From NCBI GenBank assembly GCA_947442505.1, contig CANEVR010000006.1, forward strand, positions 1 through 64,000: 64,000 nt of DNA. Reading direction: 5' to 3'. A model generated the notes under the pieces. That model ran no database searches. It was not told the DNA's origin and was given only the letters and a program-made list of their open reading frames with translations. The DNA comes from Flavobacteriales bacterium. GTDB lineage: Bacteria > Bacteroidota > Bacteroidia > Flavobacteriales_D > Sanyastnellaceae. The translations under genes were made by a program, and so were the position numbers. This document shows positions 1-10,366 of the stretch, piece after piece; within the stretch, counting starts at the first letter, position 1, and each line of letters opens with the position of its first letter.

Positions 1-1
1 A

Positions 2-1261
2 ACTGCGGTTCTTCTCGGTTTACAATGGGGAGATGAAGGAAAAGGGAAAATAGTAGATGTACTCACCCCTCAATACGATATCATAGCCAGATTTCAAGGT
101 GGACCCAATGCGGGACACACCCTTATTTTTGACGGAAAAAAACACGTCTTGCACACCATACCCTCAGGTATTTTTCACGGCAATGTCATCAATGTCATTG
201 GAAATGGAGTTGTGATTGACCCCATAATCTTTCAGAAAGAAATAGAAAAACTTCAGGACAATGGAGTTCCTTTTCATGAGCGCCTTTTGGTCTCAAAAAA
301 AGCCCATCTCATCTTGCCCACCCACCGCATACTGGATGCAGCATCAGAGGCAGCCAAAGGAGCTGCTAAGATTGGGTCAACGCTCAAAGGAATAGGTCCC
401 ACCTACATGGACAAAACAGGGCGCAACGGTTTGCGTGTTGGTGATATATTAGAGGAAAATTTTGTTCAGAAATACAACGAACTCAAAGAAAAACATCTCA
501 AAATCCTCAGTCAATACACTTTTGAGTATGAATTGACCGAGATGGAAAACCAATGGATGCAGAGCATTGACTTCTTAAAGACAATGACCATCATTGACAG
601 TGAGCACTATATCAATGACGCACTAAACAAAGGACAAAAGGTGCTGGCCGAAGGTGCGCAAGGATCTCTTTTGGACATTGATTTTGGGTCTTATCCATTT
701 GTAACATCAAGCAACACCGTCACAGCGGGCGCCTGCACTGGATTGGGTATCGCTCCCAATAAAATTGGAGATGTGTTTGGTATATTCAAAGCCTATTGTA
801 CACGTGTGGGCTCAGGTCCATTTCCTACTGAACTTCATGATGAAGTAGGAGAGCGCATGAGAAAAGAGGGACATGAATTTGGATCAACCACCGGCCGACC
901 CAGAAGATGCGGATGGTTGGACATCCCTGCTTTAAAATATGCTTGTATGATCAATGGCGTGACTGAATTGTTCATGATGAAGGCAGATGTACTCAGCATA
1001 TTTGATGAGATCCAAATTTGCACGCATTACCGTTGGAAAAATGAAGTAATTGATTATTTGCCTTATAATGCAACAGAAAATTTAGAACCTGTTTACACTT
1101 CGGTAAAAGGTTGGAGCAAAGATTTGACACAAATCAATCACCCAGATCAATTCCCGGTTGAATTAAAAGACTACATTAAATTTATTTCAGACGCCGTAGG
1201 AATTCCCATCACCATTGTATCCGTTGGACCAGATAGGACGCAAACCATTTCTATGCGATGA
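2..1261 (+). CDS. purA: Adenylosuccinate synthetase, 5' end cut by window edge
   Basis: This enzyme joins IMP and aspartate using GTP to give adenylosuccinate, the first committed step from IMP to AMP, in the cytoplasm. The reading frame is open from base 2, so the true start lies before the window. The first visible residues contain the signature QWGDEGKGK that binds GTP and IMP, followed by GGPNAGHT. Further in are GAQGSLLDIDFGSYP, the arginine-rich STTGRPRRCGWLD and a C-terminal GPDRTQTI. About 420 residues are visible, close to full length, so only a few N-terminal residues are missing. The stop overlaps the next start (ATGA), indicating translational coupling with the OstA-like gene. Confidence 0.97.
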   Translation, partial: TAVLLGLQWGDEGKGKIVDVLTPQYDIIARFQGGPNAGHTLIFDGKKHVLHTIPSGIFHGNVINVIGNGVVIDPIIFQKEIEKLQDNGVPFHERLLVSKKAHLILPTHRILDAASEAAKGAAKIGSTLKGIGPTYMDKTGRNGLRVGDILEENFVQKYNELKEKHLKILSQYTFEYELTEMENQWMQSIDFLKTMTIIDSEHYINDALNKGQKVLAEGAQGSLLDIDFGSYPFVTSSNTVTAGACTGLGIAPNKIGDVFGIFKAYCTRVGSGPFPTELHDEVGERMRKEGHEFGSTTGRPRRCGWLDIPALKYACMINGVTELFMMKADVLSIFDEIQICTHYRWKNEVIDYLPYNATENLEPVYTSVKGWSKDLTQINHPDQFPVELKDYIKFISDAVGIPITIVSVGPDRTQTISMR

Positions 1262-2763
1262 TCAAGAAAATCCTGTGCAGTTGTATGATTGTGCTGTTAC
1301 AATCCATGATTGTGGGGCTAAATGCACAGGATAAGATTCAATTGATTTACTCTGACAACATCTTTTACTCCAAGAAACTGGTTGATGCACAGCGTGTCAT
1401 TGGCAATGTGCATTTTGAAAGACAAGGTACGCATCTGTATTGCGATAGCGCCTATTGGTTTGAAAACAGAGACTTTGAGGCCTTTGGAAAAATAAAAATT
1501 GTCAAACCTGCGGACTACACTTTAACGGGTAAATCTCTCAGATATACCAATGAAACCAATACGGCACGGTTAGAAGGTGACGCCAAGTTGGTGGATAATC
1601 AAATGACCCTGACCGCACCGCTCATGGTTTACAACATGGAGACAAAAGATGCCTCCTATTTTTCTGGAGGAAAAATTGTATCCAATAACAAAGAAAACCT
1701 TCTGACCAGTCAAACTGGAAATTACAACACAGAGCTTAACAAATCCCATTTTGAGAAAAAGGTAAAGCTCATTCATGGAGCCTACACATTAACCACGGAA
1801 AAGCTGGACTATGACAACAATACAGAAACGGCTTACATCATTACTGATACAAAAATCAGTTCCGAAGATGAAAAACTGTATTGCAAGAAAGGATTCTACA
1901 GAAGCACAGATGATTATACTGAGTTGTACGAAAGACCAAAATCCATTCATGAAAGTCAGATCATCATCGCTGACACATTGATTGGACATGGCGATGAAGG
2001 ATGGGGGAAATTCATGGGGAATGTTTACATCGCTGACAGCGTTGATGGTAAATGGATTACGGGAGGTTATGGTGAATTCCACGACCAAGAAAAAGTTCAA
2101 TGGATCAGCCAGCACCCAATCTACCATGAGTTGCTTGAGAACGATACGCTTTTTGTTCAGTCAGATACTTTGTGGATGAAAAACGATTCCATCCAAGGGG
2201 ATTTGGTCAAAGCGTTTCATCACGCTATCATTTACGCCCAGGATTTTCAAGCCAAATGCGACTCATTGGTTTTCCAAGCCTCTGATAGTACCATCCACTT
2301 CTTCCATGCACCTATACTTTGGAGCGATTCCCGACAGATTACTGGGGATAGCATGTACATGGTATTAAAATACAAATCACCCCACCGATTTCATGTCATG
2401 AAAAATAGCTTTATTGTTGGGCAAACTTTTGAAGGCGACACCACGTACTATGACCAAATCAATGGAAGAAATCTCGAAGCATTTTTTGTAGAAGGAAACT
2501 TGGTTCGCATTGATGTTAAAGGCAATGGAGAACTGATTTATTTTCCATTGGAAAAAGAGAGTGATACTGCACCTATTGGGCTGAATAAAGCGCAATGCAG
2601 CAATATCAGTGTATATGTAGACCAAAGGAAAATCAAGAGAATCAAACTCATCAATGAGCCTGATTCCTTTCTGATTCCCATGGAAAAAAGCAAAGAAGAA
2701 CCCACCAAGCTTAAAACATTTGTCTGGTGGCCAGAACTTAGACCACAACGCATAGATTTTTAA
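1258..2763 (+). CDS. OstA/LptA-like exported protein
   Basis: A 501-residue protein with an N-terminal signal sequence (residues 1-23, ending LNAQ). It consists of repeated short beta-strand units, for example [17 protein letters not shown] and [17 protein letters not shown], typical of the OstA-like/LptA family found across Bacteroidota. LptA-type proteins form the periplasmic bridge that carries lipopolysaccharide to the outer membrane. At about 500 residues this is a Bacteroidota-type long version rather than a short LptA, and direct LPS binding is an inference. It overlaps purA by 4 bases and glyA begins 2 bases after its stop, so the three are probably cotranscribed. Confidence 0.85.
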   Translation: MIKKILCSCMIVLLQSMIVGLNAQDKIQLIYSDNIFYSKKLVDAQRVIGNVHFERQGTHLYCDSAYWFENRDFEAFGKIKIVKPADYTLTGKSLRYTNETNTARLEGDAKLVDNQMTLTAPLMVYNMETKDASYFSGGKIVSNNKENLLTSQTGNYNTELNKSHFEKKVKLIHGAYTLTTEKLDYDNNTETAYIITDTKISSEDEKLYCKKGFYRSTDDYTELYERPKSIHESQIIIADTLIGHGDEGWGKFMGNVYIADSVDGKWITGGYGEFHDQEKVQWISQHPIYHELLENDTLFVQSDTLWMKNDSIQGDLVKAFHHAIIYAQDFQAKCDSLVFQASDSTIHFFHAPILWSDSRQITGDSMYMVLKYKSPHRFHVMKNSFIVGQTFEGDTTYYDQINGRNLEAFFVEGNLVRIDVKGNGELIYFPLEKESDTAPIGLNKAQCSNISVYVDQRKIKRIKLINEPDSFLIPMEKSKEEPTKLKTFVWWPELRPQRIDF

Positions 2764-2765
2764 AT

Positions 2766-4040
2766 ATGAGCAACACAAAAGACATCGTCTTTTCTTTGAT
2801 TGAAAAAGAAAGAACAAGACAAACGAACGGTATTGAATTGATTGCTTCAGAGAACTACGTTTCTGACGCAGTACTGAGCGCTGCTGGTAGTATCCTCACC
2901 AATAAATACGCAGAGGGATTGCCCAACAAGCGCTATTATGGCGGATGCGAGGTAGTAGATGAAATAGAACAGCTTGCTATAGACCGTTTGAAACAACTGT
3001 TTGGCGCACAATGGGCCAATGTTCAACCCCACAGTGGAGCCAACGCCAATAGTGCCGTGATGTTGGCATTGCTAAAGCCAGGAGATAAAATCCTTGGTTT
3101 GGATTTGTCACAAGGTGGTCATTTGACCCACGGATCTCCAGTCAACTATTCCGGAAAATTGTACCAATCACACTTCTACGGTGTTGACCCTGACTCAGGA
3201 AGAGTGGATATGGAAACGGTTCGAAAAAAAGCCTTAGAAGTGCAGCCCAAGATGCTGATTGTTGGCGCATCTGCCTACAGCAGAGATTGGGATTACGCTG
3301 CGTTCAGAGCCATTGCTGACGAGGTAGGTGCCGTGCTACTTGCAGACATTTCTCATCCTGCTGGTCTCATTGCAAAGGGTCTTTTAAACAATCCGATGCC
3401 TCATTGTCATGTCGTTACTTCCACCACCCACAAAACACTCAGAGGTCCACGCGGTGGGATTATCATGACAGCACAAGATGGGCCAAATTCTGTTGGTATT
3501 AAAAACAACAAGGGTGAATTGAGATCGTTGAGCGGATTGCTGGACAGCGGTGTGTTTCCTGGCATGCAAGGCGGCCCGTTGGAACACGTTATAGCTGCCA
3601 AAGCCGTCGCATTTGGGGAAGCTTTAGAGGATTCATTCACAACTTACGGAAAACAAGTCAAAGCCAATGCGCAAGTACTTGCGCAATCCTTAGTTGAACT
3701 TGGATACAACATTGTAAGCGGAGGAACAGACAACCACTGTATGCTCATTGACTTGAGAAGCAAGAATGTCACCGGAAAAGAAGCGGATGCATTGTTGGGA
3801 AAAGTGCACATCACTGCCAACAAGAATATGGTTCCCGGTGATACTCAATCACCTATGGTTACTTCTGGTATTCGATTGGGAACACCTGCTATCACCACAC
3901 GCGGATTGATTGAAGATGATATGAAAATCATCGCTGGATTAATCGATGAGGCCATTGTAATGAAAGACAACGAAACCGCGCAGAAAGAAGTTGCCAAAAA
4001 GGTCCATGCATTGATGTCAGATCGACCATTGTTTGTTTAA
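2766..4040 (+). CDS. glyA: Serine hydroxymethyltransferase
   Basis: Converts serine and tetrahydrofolate to glycine and 5,10-methylene-tetrahydrofolate; a PLP enzyme of the cytoplasm and the main source of one-carbon units. The 424 residues match the usual length (about 420). Visible motifs are [11 protein letters not shown] near the N-terminus, [17 protein letters not shown], the active-site [14 protein letters not shown] with the PLP-binding lysine at about residue 223, and [13 protein letters not shown] near the C-terminus. It lies 2 bases after the OstA-like gene. Its one-carbon product also serves purine synthesis, which fits sharing a transcript with purA. Confidence 0.98.
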   Translation: MSNTKDIVFSLIEKERTRQTNGIELIASENYVSDAVLSAAGSILTNKYAEGLPNKRYYGGCEVVDEIEQLAIDRLKQLFGAQWANVQPHSGANANSAVMLALLKPGDKILGLDLSQGGHLTHGSPVNYSGKLYQSHFYGVDPDSGRVDMETVRKKALEVQPKMLIVGASAYSRDWDYAAFRAIADEVGAVLLADISHPAGLIAKGLLNNPMPHCHVVTSTTHKTLRGPRGGIIMTAQDGPNSVGIKNNKGELRSLSGLLDSGVFPGMQGGPLEHVIAAKAVAFGEALEDSFTTYGKQVKANAQVLAQSLVELGYNIVSGGTDNHCMLIDLRSKNVTGKEADALLGKVHITANKNMVPGDTQSPMVTSGIRLGTPAITTRGLIEDDMKIIAGLIDEAIVMKDNETAQKEVAKKVHALMSDRPLFV

Positions 4041-4041
4041 T

Positions 4042-5946
4042 ATGAACGAGCTCCGTGATCACCCCAACTTATACCTGAGGCAACACGGCAACAATCCCAT
4101 TCATTGGAAAGAATGGGGTTCTGCACAATGGGCGAATGCCATTGAGGACAAAAAATTGGTTATTGTTAGCATTGGATATAGCGCATGCCACTGGTGTCAT
4201 GTGATGGAAAAGGAATGCTTCGAAGACACTGAAGTTGCGCAATACACCAATGCGCATTTCATCAGCATTAAAGTGGATCGAGAAAGCCGCCCTGACATCG
4301 ATCAAATGTACATGAATGCCTTGCACTTGATGGGGAAACCTGGTGGATGGCCGCTGAACTGCATCTGCTTCCCCGACGGCACACCCATATTTGGAGGTAC
4401 TTATTTTCCAAAAAAGAAATGGCTCCAGGTATTGTCTGAATTGCATCATCTGTATCAAACCCGCAAGGAAACCTTGGATTCTTTTGCGGAAGAAATGAAA
4501 CAAGCCTTAAACCAATTTTCGGCGCATCATTCAAGCCAGTCCACTCCTCAATTGGATCACGATAGCATTCAAGGATTCATTGCCGACCTAGATTTTGAAT
4601 GGGGAGGCACATCCGGCTACCCTAAGTTTCCAATGCCGCCGCTCATCGAATCAATGTTGCAATATGGTTCTAACCAGCAACACAAAGCTTCACTTCGGTG
4701 GTGTCAAATCACTTTGGACAAAATAAAATTTGGAGGGATTCATGATTTGATTGATGGTGGTATTTCACGTTATAGCGTAGATCACCGATGGCATGTACCG
4801 CATTTTGAAAAAATGCTTTTTGACAACGCTCAACTGCTTTCCGTTTATGCCCAAGCTCACATGATATTTCCACAAAATGAGTATGATCAAGTTATGCTCG
4901 GAATTCATGAATGGCTGACAAATGAGATGAAACAAACATCAGGTTTGATGTCCAGCACCATGGATGCCGATAGTGAGGGAGAGGAGGGCAAATACTACGT
5001 TTTCAATAATGAAGAAATAAAAAACACTTTTGAATTAAAAGACAATACTTGGGAATCTGTTTTTGACTTTCTTCACCACAGTTGCTGGGAGGATGGGAAA
5101 ATTGTACTAAGCGCCAAAGAATCATTTTCCTTGAAGGGTAAGGATTGGAAAAACATTCAGGCCTCACTTCAAAAAATTCGCGCAAATAAAGCAAAGCCGA
5201 TTACCGATCACAAGGTGATTACCTCATGGAATGCGCAAACAGTCATTGCTTATTGTCAAGGCAGTGATGTCTTTGCTAATTGGATTAACCATGCTCAAGA
5301 TCTATACTGCGCCATGGAGCAAAATCTAAAAATCAATGGGCAATGGATTCAAGGAAAAGAAGGAGAAAAGACAATCGCTCCATTGCTCTTTGATACGTTG
5401 GCTTGGTTGCAGAAGGCCTGTATTGAATTGTTCTTAAAAACAACAGATTGGAAATACATCCAAGAAGCAACTAATATTCACAATAGCGCCAAAAAATTTC
5501 AGCAAGCATCTTCCCTGTATGCATTAAACGCTGAAGAAAACTTGTTGGCTAAAATCATTGAAATACAAGACAATGTAATTCCATCCAGTAATGCAATATG
5601 GGCAGAGAATATGTATTGGCTGGGTATCATAACTGGGGACCTCAGCTACCATGATGAATGCACACGGATGATGCAATGCCTAGGACAAGATGCCAATCAG
5701 ATGGGCTATTACGCACATTGGAATTTGGTTCTTCAATTGATTCAAGCCAATGCCGGGATTGTTGTTGCGAGTCAACCAGAATTGGATTGGCTGAAGAACA
5801 AAAAATGGCTGCACAAAACCGTTGTGATGCATAAAAATGTAGAAAATTCGTTTCTGCAAGGAAAATGGCATCCACAAACCCAATATTCTCTTTGTACATT
5901 AGCTTCATGCTATCCCCCCGTATTCCATTGCTCCGATATTGTTTAA
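4042..5946 (+). CDS. Thioredoxin-fold DUF255 protein (YyaL/SPATA20 family)
   Basis: A 634-residue member of the DUF255/YyaL family. The first ~160 residues are a thioredoxin-like domain with ACHWCHVM (Cys49, Cys52) and the family signatures HPNLYLRQHGNNPIHW and KVDRESRPDID. The rest is an alpha-helical, six-hairpin-glycosidase-like region with GGISRYSVDHRWHVPHFEKML and MDADSEGEEGKYYVF. The function of the family is not established; redox or sugar-modifying roles have been suggested. The ATG at 4042 was chosen over the in-frame TTG at 4033 because that TTG overlaps the end of glyA. It is 1 base after glyA and overlaps the next start (TAATG). Confidence 0.88.
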   Translation: MNELRDHPNLYLRQHGNNPIHWKEWGSAQWANAIEDKKLVIVSIGYSACHWCHVMEKECFEDTEVAQYTNAHFISIKVDRESRPDIDQMYMNALHLMGKPGGWPLNCICFPDGTPIFGGTYFPKKKWLQVLSELHHLYQTRKETLDSFAEEMKQALNQFSAHHSSQSTPQLDHDSIQGFIADLDFEWGGTSGYPKFPMPPLIESMLQYGSNQQHKASLRWCQITLDKIKFGGIHDLIDGGISRYSVDHRWHVPHFEKMLFDNAQLLSVYAQAHMIFPQNEYDQVMLGIHEWLTNEMKQTSGLMSSTMDADSEGEEGKYYVFNNEEIKNTFELKDNTWESVFDFLHHSCWEDGKIVLSAKESFSLKGKDWKNIQASLQKIRANKAKPITDHKVITSWNAQTVIAYCQGSDVFANWINHAQDLYCAMEQNLKINGQWIQGKEGEKTIAPLLFDTLAWLQKACIELFLKTTDWKYIQEATNIHNSAKKFQQASSLYALNAEENLLAKIIEIQDNVIPSSNAIWAENMYWLGIITGDLSYHDECTRMMQCLGQDANQMGYYAHWNLVLQLIQANAGIVVASQPELDWLKNKKWLHKTVVMHKNVENSFLQGKWHPQTQYSLCTLASCYPPVFHCSDIV

Positions 5947-6809
5947 TGCTCATCCTGCTGGTATTGGGCGTCACAATAGGATGTGCACAAATGTTAAACA
6001 ACAAAGAAGGCAAAGCATTTGACAATGCCTTTCTATTCAATCGTTCATTTATCTGGGAAAATAAAATTGCCTCTATTACGGCCATCAAACAGATCAAACT
6101 TCCAGGTCGACCAATCAATGAGACCGAATGGAAAGAAATCATGACGTTTAATTCCACCGGAATTTTGGAGCAAAAAATGCTCACCACACAGGGCACTTCT
6201 TTTCAGGATAGCAGCTCCATTTTATTTAATCGAAATGATATCGGGCAATTGTTCAGTATAGAACAAAATAAAAAAACTGAAACCACCATTACTGAGATGA
6301 CTTACGATAGCAATGGCAAAATCACAAGAGAAGACATCAAGCAGATTCTTCATCTTCAAGGTGAAGGCAGCCGAGAGATATTGGTGGAAAGTACAACCTA
6401 TGAATACAGTTTTCCCAAGCCCAATGTTGTCGTAAGAAACAACATCAACAATTACGGATTGGCTTATAGTTCATTTACTACCATTCGCAACGACCAAGGG
6501 TTTTTAATTCAAGAGCTGGAGAACTTCTTTGTAAGTCAACGTGAGATTACCACTCTGTATGAATACAATGAAAAAGGGTGGGTATCTAGAACAACCCAAA
6601 CAGACAACAAATCAAACAAAACAGAAGAAACTACATTTACTTATGACAACAAAGGCAACGTGATTTTTGCCAAGCACAGCATTAACAATCAACTTGTTGA
6701 AGAATTTGAAGTGCTGTACAATCAAGCCTCCATGATCAAAGCTATCTTGCATCAAGACATTGCCAGTCAAGCCATCACGATACACAAATACGAATACCAA
6801 TTCCGATGA
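5946..6809 (+). CDS. Exported protein of unknown function with YD-like repeats
   Basis: About 287 residues from the ATG at 5946, which overlaps the stop of the upstream gene. This start gives a clean signal sequence, MLILLVLGVTIGCAQ; in-frame starts at 5865 and 5907 lie inside the previous gene and would place extra sequence before it. The cysteine before AQ is in a poor lipobox context (TIGC), so cleavage by signal peptidase I is more likely than lipidation. The mature part has tyrosine-aspartate-like strand repeats such as TYDNKGNVIF, TYDSNGKIT and YEYNEKGWVS, resembling RHS/YD or toxin-rack repeats. No catalytic motif is visible. Probably an envelope or outer-membrane-associated protein. 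Confidence 0.6.
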   Translation: MLILLVLGVTIGCAQMLNNKEGKAFDNAFLFNRSFIWENKIASITAIKQIKLPGRPINETEWKEIMTFNSTGILEQKMLTTQGTSFQDSSSILFNRNDIGQLFSIEQNKKTETTITEMTYDSNGKITREDIKQILHLQGEGSREILVESTTYEYSFPKPNVVVRNNINNYGLAYSSFTTIRNDQGFLIQELENFFVSQREITTLYEYNEKGWVSRTTQTDNKSNKTEETTFTYDNKGNVIFAKHSINNQLVEEFEVLYNQASMIKAILHQDIASQAITIHKYEYQFR

Positions 6810-7096
6810 AAAATATTTTCAAAATTCTTTTTCTGTTCGCACTAGTTGCTGCTGCTTCTCATTGCACCGCGCAAAAAAGACCGCCCAAACAGGACAACGT
6901 GGTAACCCCTGCTGATGGCGCGCAAAAAAGTGCCGAAAATAAAAACCGAAAGTGGGAAGAGTATGATACCAAGAAAAATCATCACCATGAAATTCAGGAT
7001 AAGGCAACCAAAAAACGCATGAAAGAAAGCTTGAAAAAATCCAAAAATCACGGGTCGCCGAATCGTGTTCCATGGTACAGAAAACTTTTTTGGTAG
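6806..7096 (+). CDS. Small exported basic protein, unknown function
   Basis: A 96-residue protein whose ATGA start overlaps the preceding stop. A signal sequence spans residues 1-22 (ending CTAQ). The mature part is hydrophilic and strongly basic, with the conserved-looking tail IQDKATKKRMKESLKKSKNH and a final VPWYRKLFW. I recall small proteins with this kind of tail, KATRKRMKxxxKK followed by an aromatic-basic end, as recurrent in Bacteroidota, but I know of no function. The position at the end of a run of coupled genes supports it being real. Confidence 0.65.
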   Translation: MKNIFKILFLFALVAAASHCTAQKRPPKQDNVVTPADGAQKSAENKNRKWEEYDTKKNHHHEIQDKATKKRMKESLKKSKNHGSPNRVPWYRKLFW

Positions 7097-7133
7097 TTAA
7101 ACCCAATATCAAATTCACGCTCAAAGAACTGAA

Positions 7134-8690
7134 ATGAAAATAAAAAACTTTTGTCTTCTTGCCGTTTTGTATTTGCAATCGGCATTGATTATCGGTCAGA
7201 TGAATTGGGCTGAAAATGTTGCCCCCATTTTATTTGATCATTGCACCAAATGCCACCACCCAGGTGGTATAGGACCTTCCAGTTTTATGACATCGGATGA
7301 AGCTTCCAATAACGCAGCCTCTATTCTTGCAGCCATCTTAGATGGTTATATGCCACCATGGCCAGCCAATCCGGATTATCGGCACTTTATCAATGAAAAC
7401 GTTCTAACAGAAACAGAAAAAAACACCATTGAAAATTGGGTAATGAATGGAGCACCCAGTGGCAATATTGCACTAGCTCCCACTCCGCCTATATATGACA
7501 ATCAAACACAATTGGCCCAAGTAGATTTTAGCGGAACCACTCCACTCAATACCAGTCAAGCGGTGACAAGTGATTATTACAGGACTTTTGTCATTCCATC
7601 CAACTATTCGGTAGATCAATTCATAGATGGAATTGAAATCATTCCAGAAAACAGTGAAATTGTGCACCACGTTGTCATTTATTACGACCCCACCAATGAA
7701 TGCCTTTCATTGGATGCTGCAGATGCTGAACCTGGATTTCTAACCAACGGCACTGGGGGAGGTCTCCCTGCAGCGGCGCATTTCGTTGGCGCATGGGTTC
7801 CAGGAAAAGGCCCTCAAAATTTACCACCAGGTTTTGGTATACGGGCAGAAGCCAATGGATACTATTTGATTGAAATGCATTACCCTGCAGGAAGCGTGGG
7901 ACAACAAGACCAAACCATACTCAACATCAAACACTCATCAAGCAGCAATCCGCGGGAAGCCTGGTACAACCCTATCATTACGCACGACCCCTCCACCCTT
8001 GACGAGGCCGCATTGATCATTCCTGCCAATACTGAAAGAACATTTCATGCCACGTATAATGTACCCATTAACATATCGCTGATTGGCATCTTTCCACACA
8101 TGCATCTCATTGGCGAAAGCATCAAAAGTTTTTGCGTTAATGGAACGGACAGTATTCCATTGATAGATATTCCTCTTTGGGATTTTGATTGGCAATTGGG
8201 TTATGACTATACGCAGTTGGTTAGATTGCCCGCTCAGTCTCAACTCAAAGCCGTTGCCACATATGACAACACCATCAACAACCCAAACCAACCAGTAAAT
8301 CCGCCCCAATTGGTTACAGCCGGTGAAGAGACGAATGATGAAATGATGGTGATTTTTTATCTTTATACTTACTGGATGCCTGGAGATGAGAACATCGTTA
8401 TTGATCCAAATACAGCCATTTCAAGCAATGGCCTAGCACCCAATCTGTGGCGGTTTTATCCCAATCCAACCCATAACAACCTTCAATGGACTTGCATTGG
8501 ACCACAGTACAGAAAAGCACAATTTACCATCTCAGACATGCATGGAAGGATTTGTAAAAAAGAACAACAAATGGTTGCCGGCGGAATGGAATCTGGAAGC
8601 GTTGATTTGAGTGAACTACAGCCGGGAGTCTATTTCATCCAAGTGGTTTCTAACGAATACACCCATACAGAAAAAATAATTCTTGAATAA
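7134..8690 (+). CDS. Secreted cytochrome c/copper type II monooxygenase-like protein with T9SS sorting domain
   Basis: A 518-residue multidomain secreted protein. After a signal sequence (residues 1-22) comes a c-type haem motif, CTKCHH (Cys37, Cys40, His41), in a planctomycete-cytochrome-like context. Residues ~130-430 resemble peptidylglycine/dopamine monooxygenases. The six expected copper ligands can be placed: His178-His179 (VHHVVIYYD), His249 (EMHY), His322 and His324 (PHMHLIGE) and Met404 (DEMM). The C-terminal ~75 residues (RFYPNPTHNN ... GVYFIQVVSNE) are a type A T9SS sorting domain, so it should be exported through SprA. Substrate unknown. Its stop abuts the converging ruvC stop. 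Confidence 0.83.
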   Translation: MKIKNFCLLAVLYLQSALIIGQMNWAENVAPILFDHCTKCHHPGGIGPSSFMTSDEASNNAASILAAILDGYMPPWPANPDYRHFINENVLTETEKNTIENWVMNGAPSGNIALAPTPPIYDNQTQLAQVDFSGTTPLNTSQAVTSDYYRTFVIPSNYSVDQFIDGIEIIPENSEIVHHVVIYYDPTNECLSLDAADAEPGFLTNGTGGGLPAAAHFVGAWVPGKGPQNLPPGFGIRAEANGYYLIEMHYPAGSVGQQDQTILNIKHSSSSNPREAWYNPIITHDPSTLDEAALIIPANTERTFHATYNVPINISLIGIFPHMHLIGESIKSFCVNGTDSIPLIDIPLWDFDWQLGYDYTQLVRLPAQSQLKAVATYDNTINNPNQPVNPPQLVTAGEETNDEMMVIFYLYTYWMPGDENIVIDPNTAISSNGLAPNLWRFYPNPTHNNLQWTCIGPQYRKAQFTISDMHGRICKKEQQMVAGGMESGSVDLSELQPGVYFIQVVSNEYTHTEKIILE

Positions 8691-9257
8691 CTACTTTTTC
8701 CCAATGATTCGATCAGGATTGTTGGACAAAAAGGATTTCCAGGAATTGGACTTGGTGCCCAGCAAGGGATTGGATGTTTGATAAAAATGACAAACCGCTG
8801 CAGCCAAACCATCCGTTGCGTCCATCTTCTCTGGCATTTGAGAATCTTCTATTTTTAAAAGACGCTGTATCATCGCAGCAACCTGCTCTTTACTTGCATT
8901 TCCATTCCCTGTGATACTCTGCTTGATTTTTCTAGGTGCATACTCCGTTACGCTCAGTTGTCTGCTCAAAGCTGCGGCAATGGCCACACCTTGTGCCCTT
9001 CCCAACTTCAACATGGACTGCACATTTTTTCCGAAAAAAGGAGCTTCAATGGCCAACTCGTCAGGATGAAAACCATCAATGAGTTCTATGCAGCGTTCAA
9101 ATATTTTCTTTAGCTTCAAAGCATGGTCATCAATCTTATCTAAACGAACAACGCCCAAAGCCAACAAAGACATTTGTTTACCTTTGACCTCAATGATTCC
9201 GTAACCCAAAATGGAAGTTCCAGGATCAATACCCAATATGATGCGCTCCTTTTGCAA
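8691..9257 (-). CDS. ruvC: Holliday junction endodeoxyribonuclease RuvC
   Basis: Resolves Holliday junctions together with RuvAB during recombinational repair. The 188 residues fit the family. The acidic active site is visible: Asp11 in ILGIDPGTS, Glu71 in [11 protein letters not shown], and Asp146/Asp149 in [12 protein letters not shown]. The start must be the TTG at 9257, because an in-frame stop lies at 9270-9272 and there is no ATG before the first catalytic Asp. Only 8 bases separate this start from the divergent glycosyltransferase start. ruvA is in the same window but far away at 23 kb. Confidence 0.96.
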   Translation of the reverse strand: MQKERIILGIDPGTSILGYGIIEVKGKQMSLLALGVVRLDKIDDHALKLKKIFERCIELIDGFHPDELAIEAPFFGKNVQSMLKLGRAQGVAIAAALSRQLSVTEYAPRKIKQSITGNGNASKEQVAAMIQRLLKIEDSQMPEKMDATDGLAAAVCHFYQTSNPLLGTKSNSWKSFLSNNPDRIIGKK

Positions 9258-9265
9258 TTGATGAT

Positions 9266-10366
9266 ATGGTTATGGTGTTAAAAGTAATGACAATTTCCAT
9301 CGCAATCGTGTTGCAATGCATCTATGCTTTACAATTGCTCTGGTACCGGGGCAAAAGAAACAAAAAAACTGATTACCCTTCCTTTCAAACACCTCTACTC
9401 AGCATCGTCATTCCCTTTAGAAATGAAGCCCAACATATTCCAACTTTGCTTTCCAAATTGCATCAAATTCCAAAAGATGTTCTTGTTTATTGGGTCAACG
9501 ACCACAGCGATGATGAAGGTTCCCATTGGCTCATCAAACATCTGCCCCAACATCATATTCTGCTAAAAAACCAAGGACAAGGAAAAAAGTCAGCCTTGCA
9601 TACTGCTATTCAACAAATTCCTGAGAATCACTGGATACTGACCATTGACGCTGATGTACAAATCTCCGATACCTGGTGGGAGAACATTCGCCATCAATTC
9701 AACCCCAATTGTGCCCTCATGATTTTCCCCATTGCGATGGTACCTGGAAAAAAATGGATTGAAATTTTTCAATGTTTGGAATTCTCCTTCCTTCAAGCAC
9801 TCACAAAAGGTAGTATTTTAAGACAACGTACGCAACTCAGCAATGGTGCTCACTTGGCATTTCAAAAAAAATACTACACACAGGTGAACGGCTATTCCAG
9901 TCACTTGCACATCAGCAGCGGTGATGATCAATTTCTATTGGCAGCATTCCGAAAAAAAGGATGGAAAATAGGATGGGCCAACATGCAAGAAGAAACAATT
10001 TCCATATCTCCTTTGACCTCATGGAAAGCGCTTTTGTCTCAGCGCGTGCGTTGGGCAGGAAAATCCAAAGCCCTAGAAATGGGAGACATGAAACTATTGG
10101 CTTTCACCACAGCCATCAGCAATACCATTGCGCTCTATGCCTACGTTCAATTGCTTCTAGCGCCTTTTGAAAACACGACAATACTATTGGCAGCCTTGGT
10201 TTTCATCAAAATTACTGCGGAATGGGAGGTTTTTCAAATGGTAAAAAATAGACCCCGTTTTATCACCCTTCTGTTTTTAATAATCTATCCATTCTGGGTG
10301 CTCACCGTAGGGATGTCCGTACTATTTTTAAAACAAGAATGGAAAGGCAGAGCAATCAAACATTGA
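9266..10366 (+). CDS. Membrane glycosyltransferase, family 2
   Basis: A 366-residue GT-A-fold transferase. An N-terminal membrane segment (~9-26) precedes the catalytic domain, which starts [18 protein letters not shown] carries Asp128/Asp130, which bind the nucleotide-sugar metal; SSGDDQF (~218-223) is a likely acceptor acidic motif, and LLSQRVRW (~257-263) is the QxxRW motif of processive GT2 enzymes. Two or three hydrophobic segments follow (~275-355). It probably adds or polymerises sugars at the inner face of the membrane for a surface glycan or glycolipid. The ATG at 9266 is used; ATGs at 9272 and 9287 are alternatives. It overlaps the permease gene by 28 bases. Confidence 0.88.
   Translation: MVMVLKVMTISIAIVLQCIYALQLLWYRGKRNKKTDYPSFQTPLLSIVIPFRNEAQHIPTLLSKLHQIPKDVLVYWVNDHSDDEGSHWLIKHLPQHHILLKNQGQGKKSALHTAIQQIPENHWILTIDADVQISDTWWENIRHQFNPNCALMIFPIAMVPGKKWIEIFQCLEFSFLQALTKGSILRQRTQLSNGAHLAFQKKYYTQVNGYSSHLHISSGDDQFLLAAFRKKGWKIGWANMQEETISISPLTSWKALLSQRVRWAGKSKALEMGDMKLLAFTTAISNTIALYAYVQLLLAPFENTTILLAALVFIKITAEWEVFQMVKNRPRFITLLFLIIYPFWVLTVGMSVLFLKQEWKGRAIKH

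Noticed and set aside
5642-6196. 184-codon open frame on the minus strand spanning the end of the YyaL gene
   Set aside because: Covers the coupled TAATG junction of two genes on the + strand and shows no domain or signal sequence.
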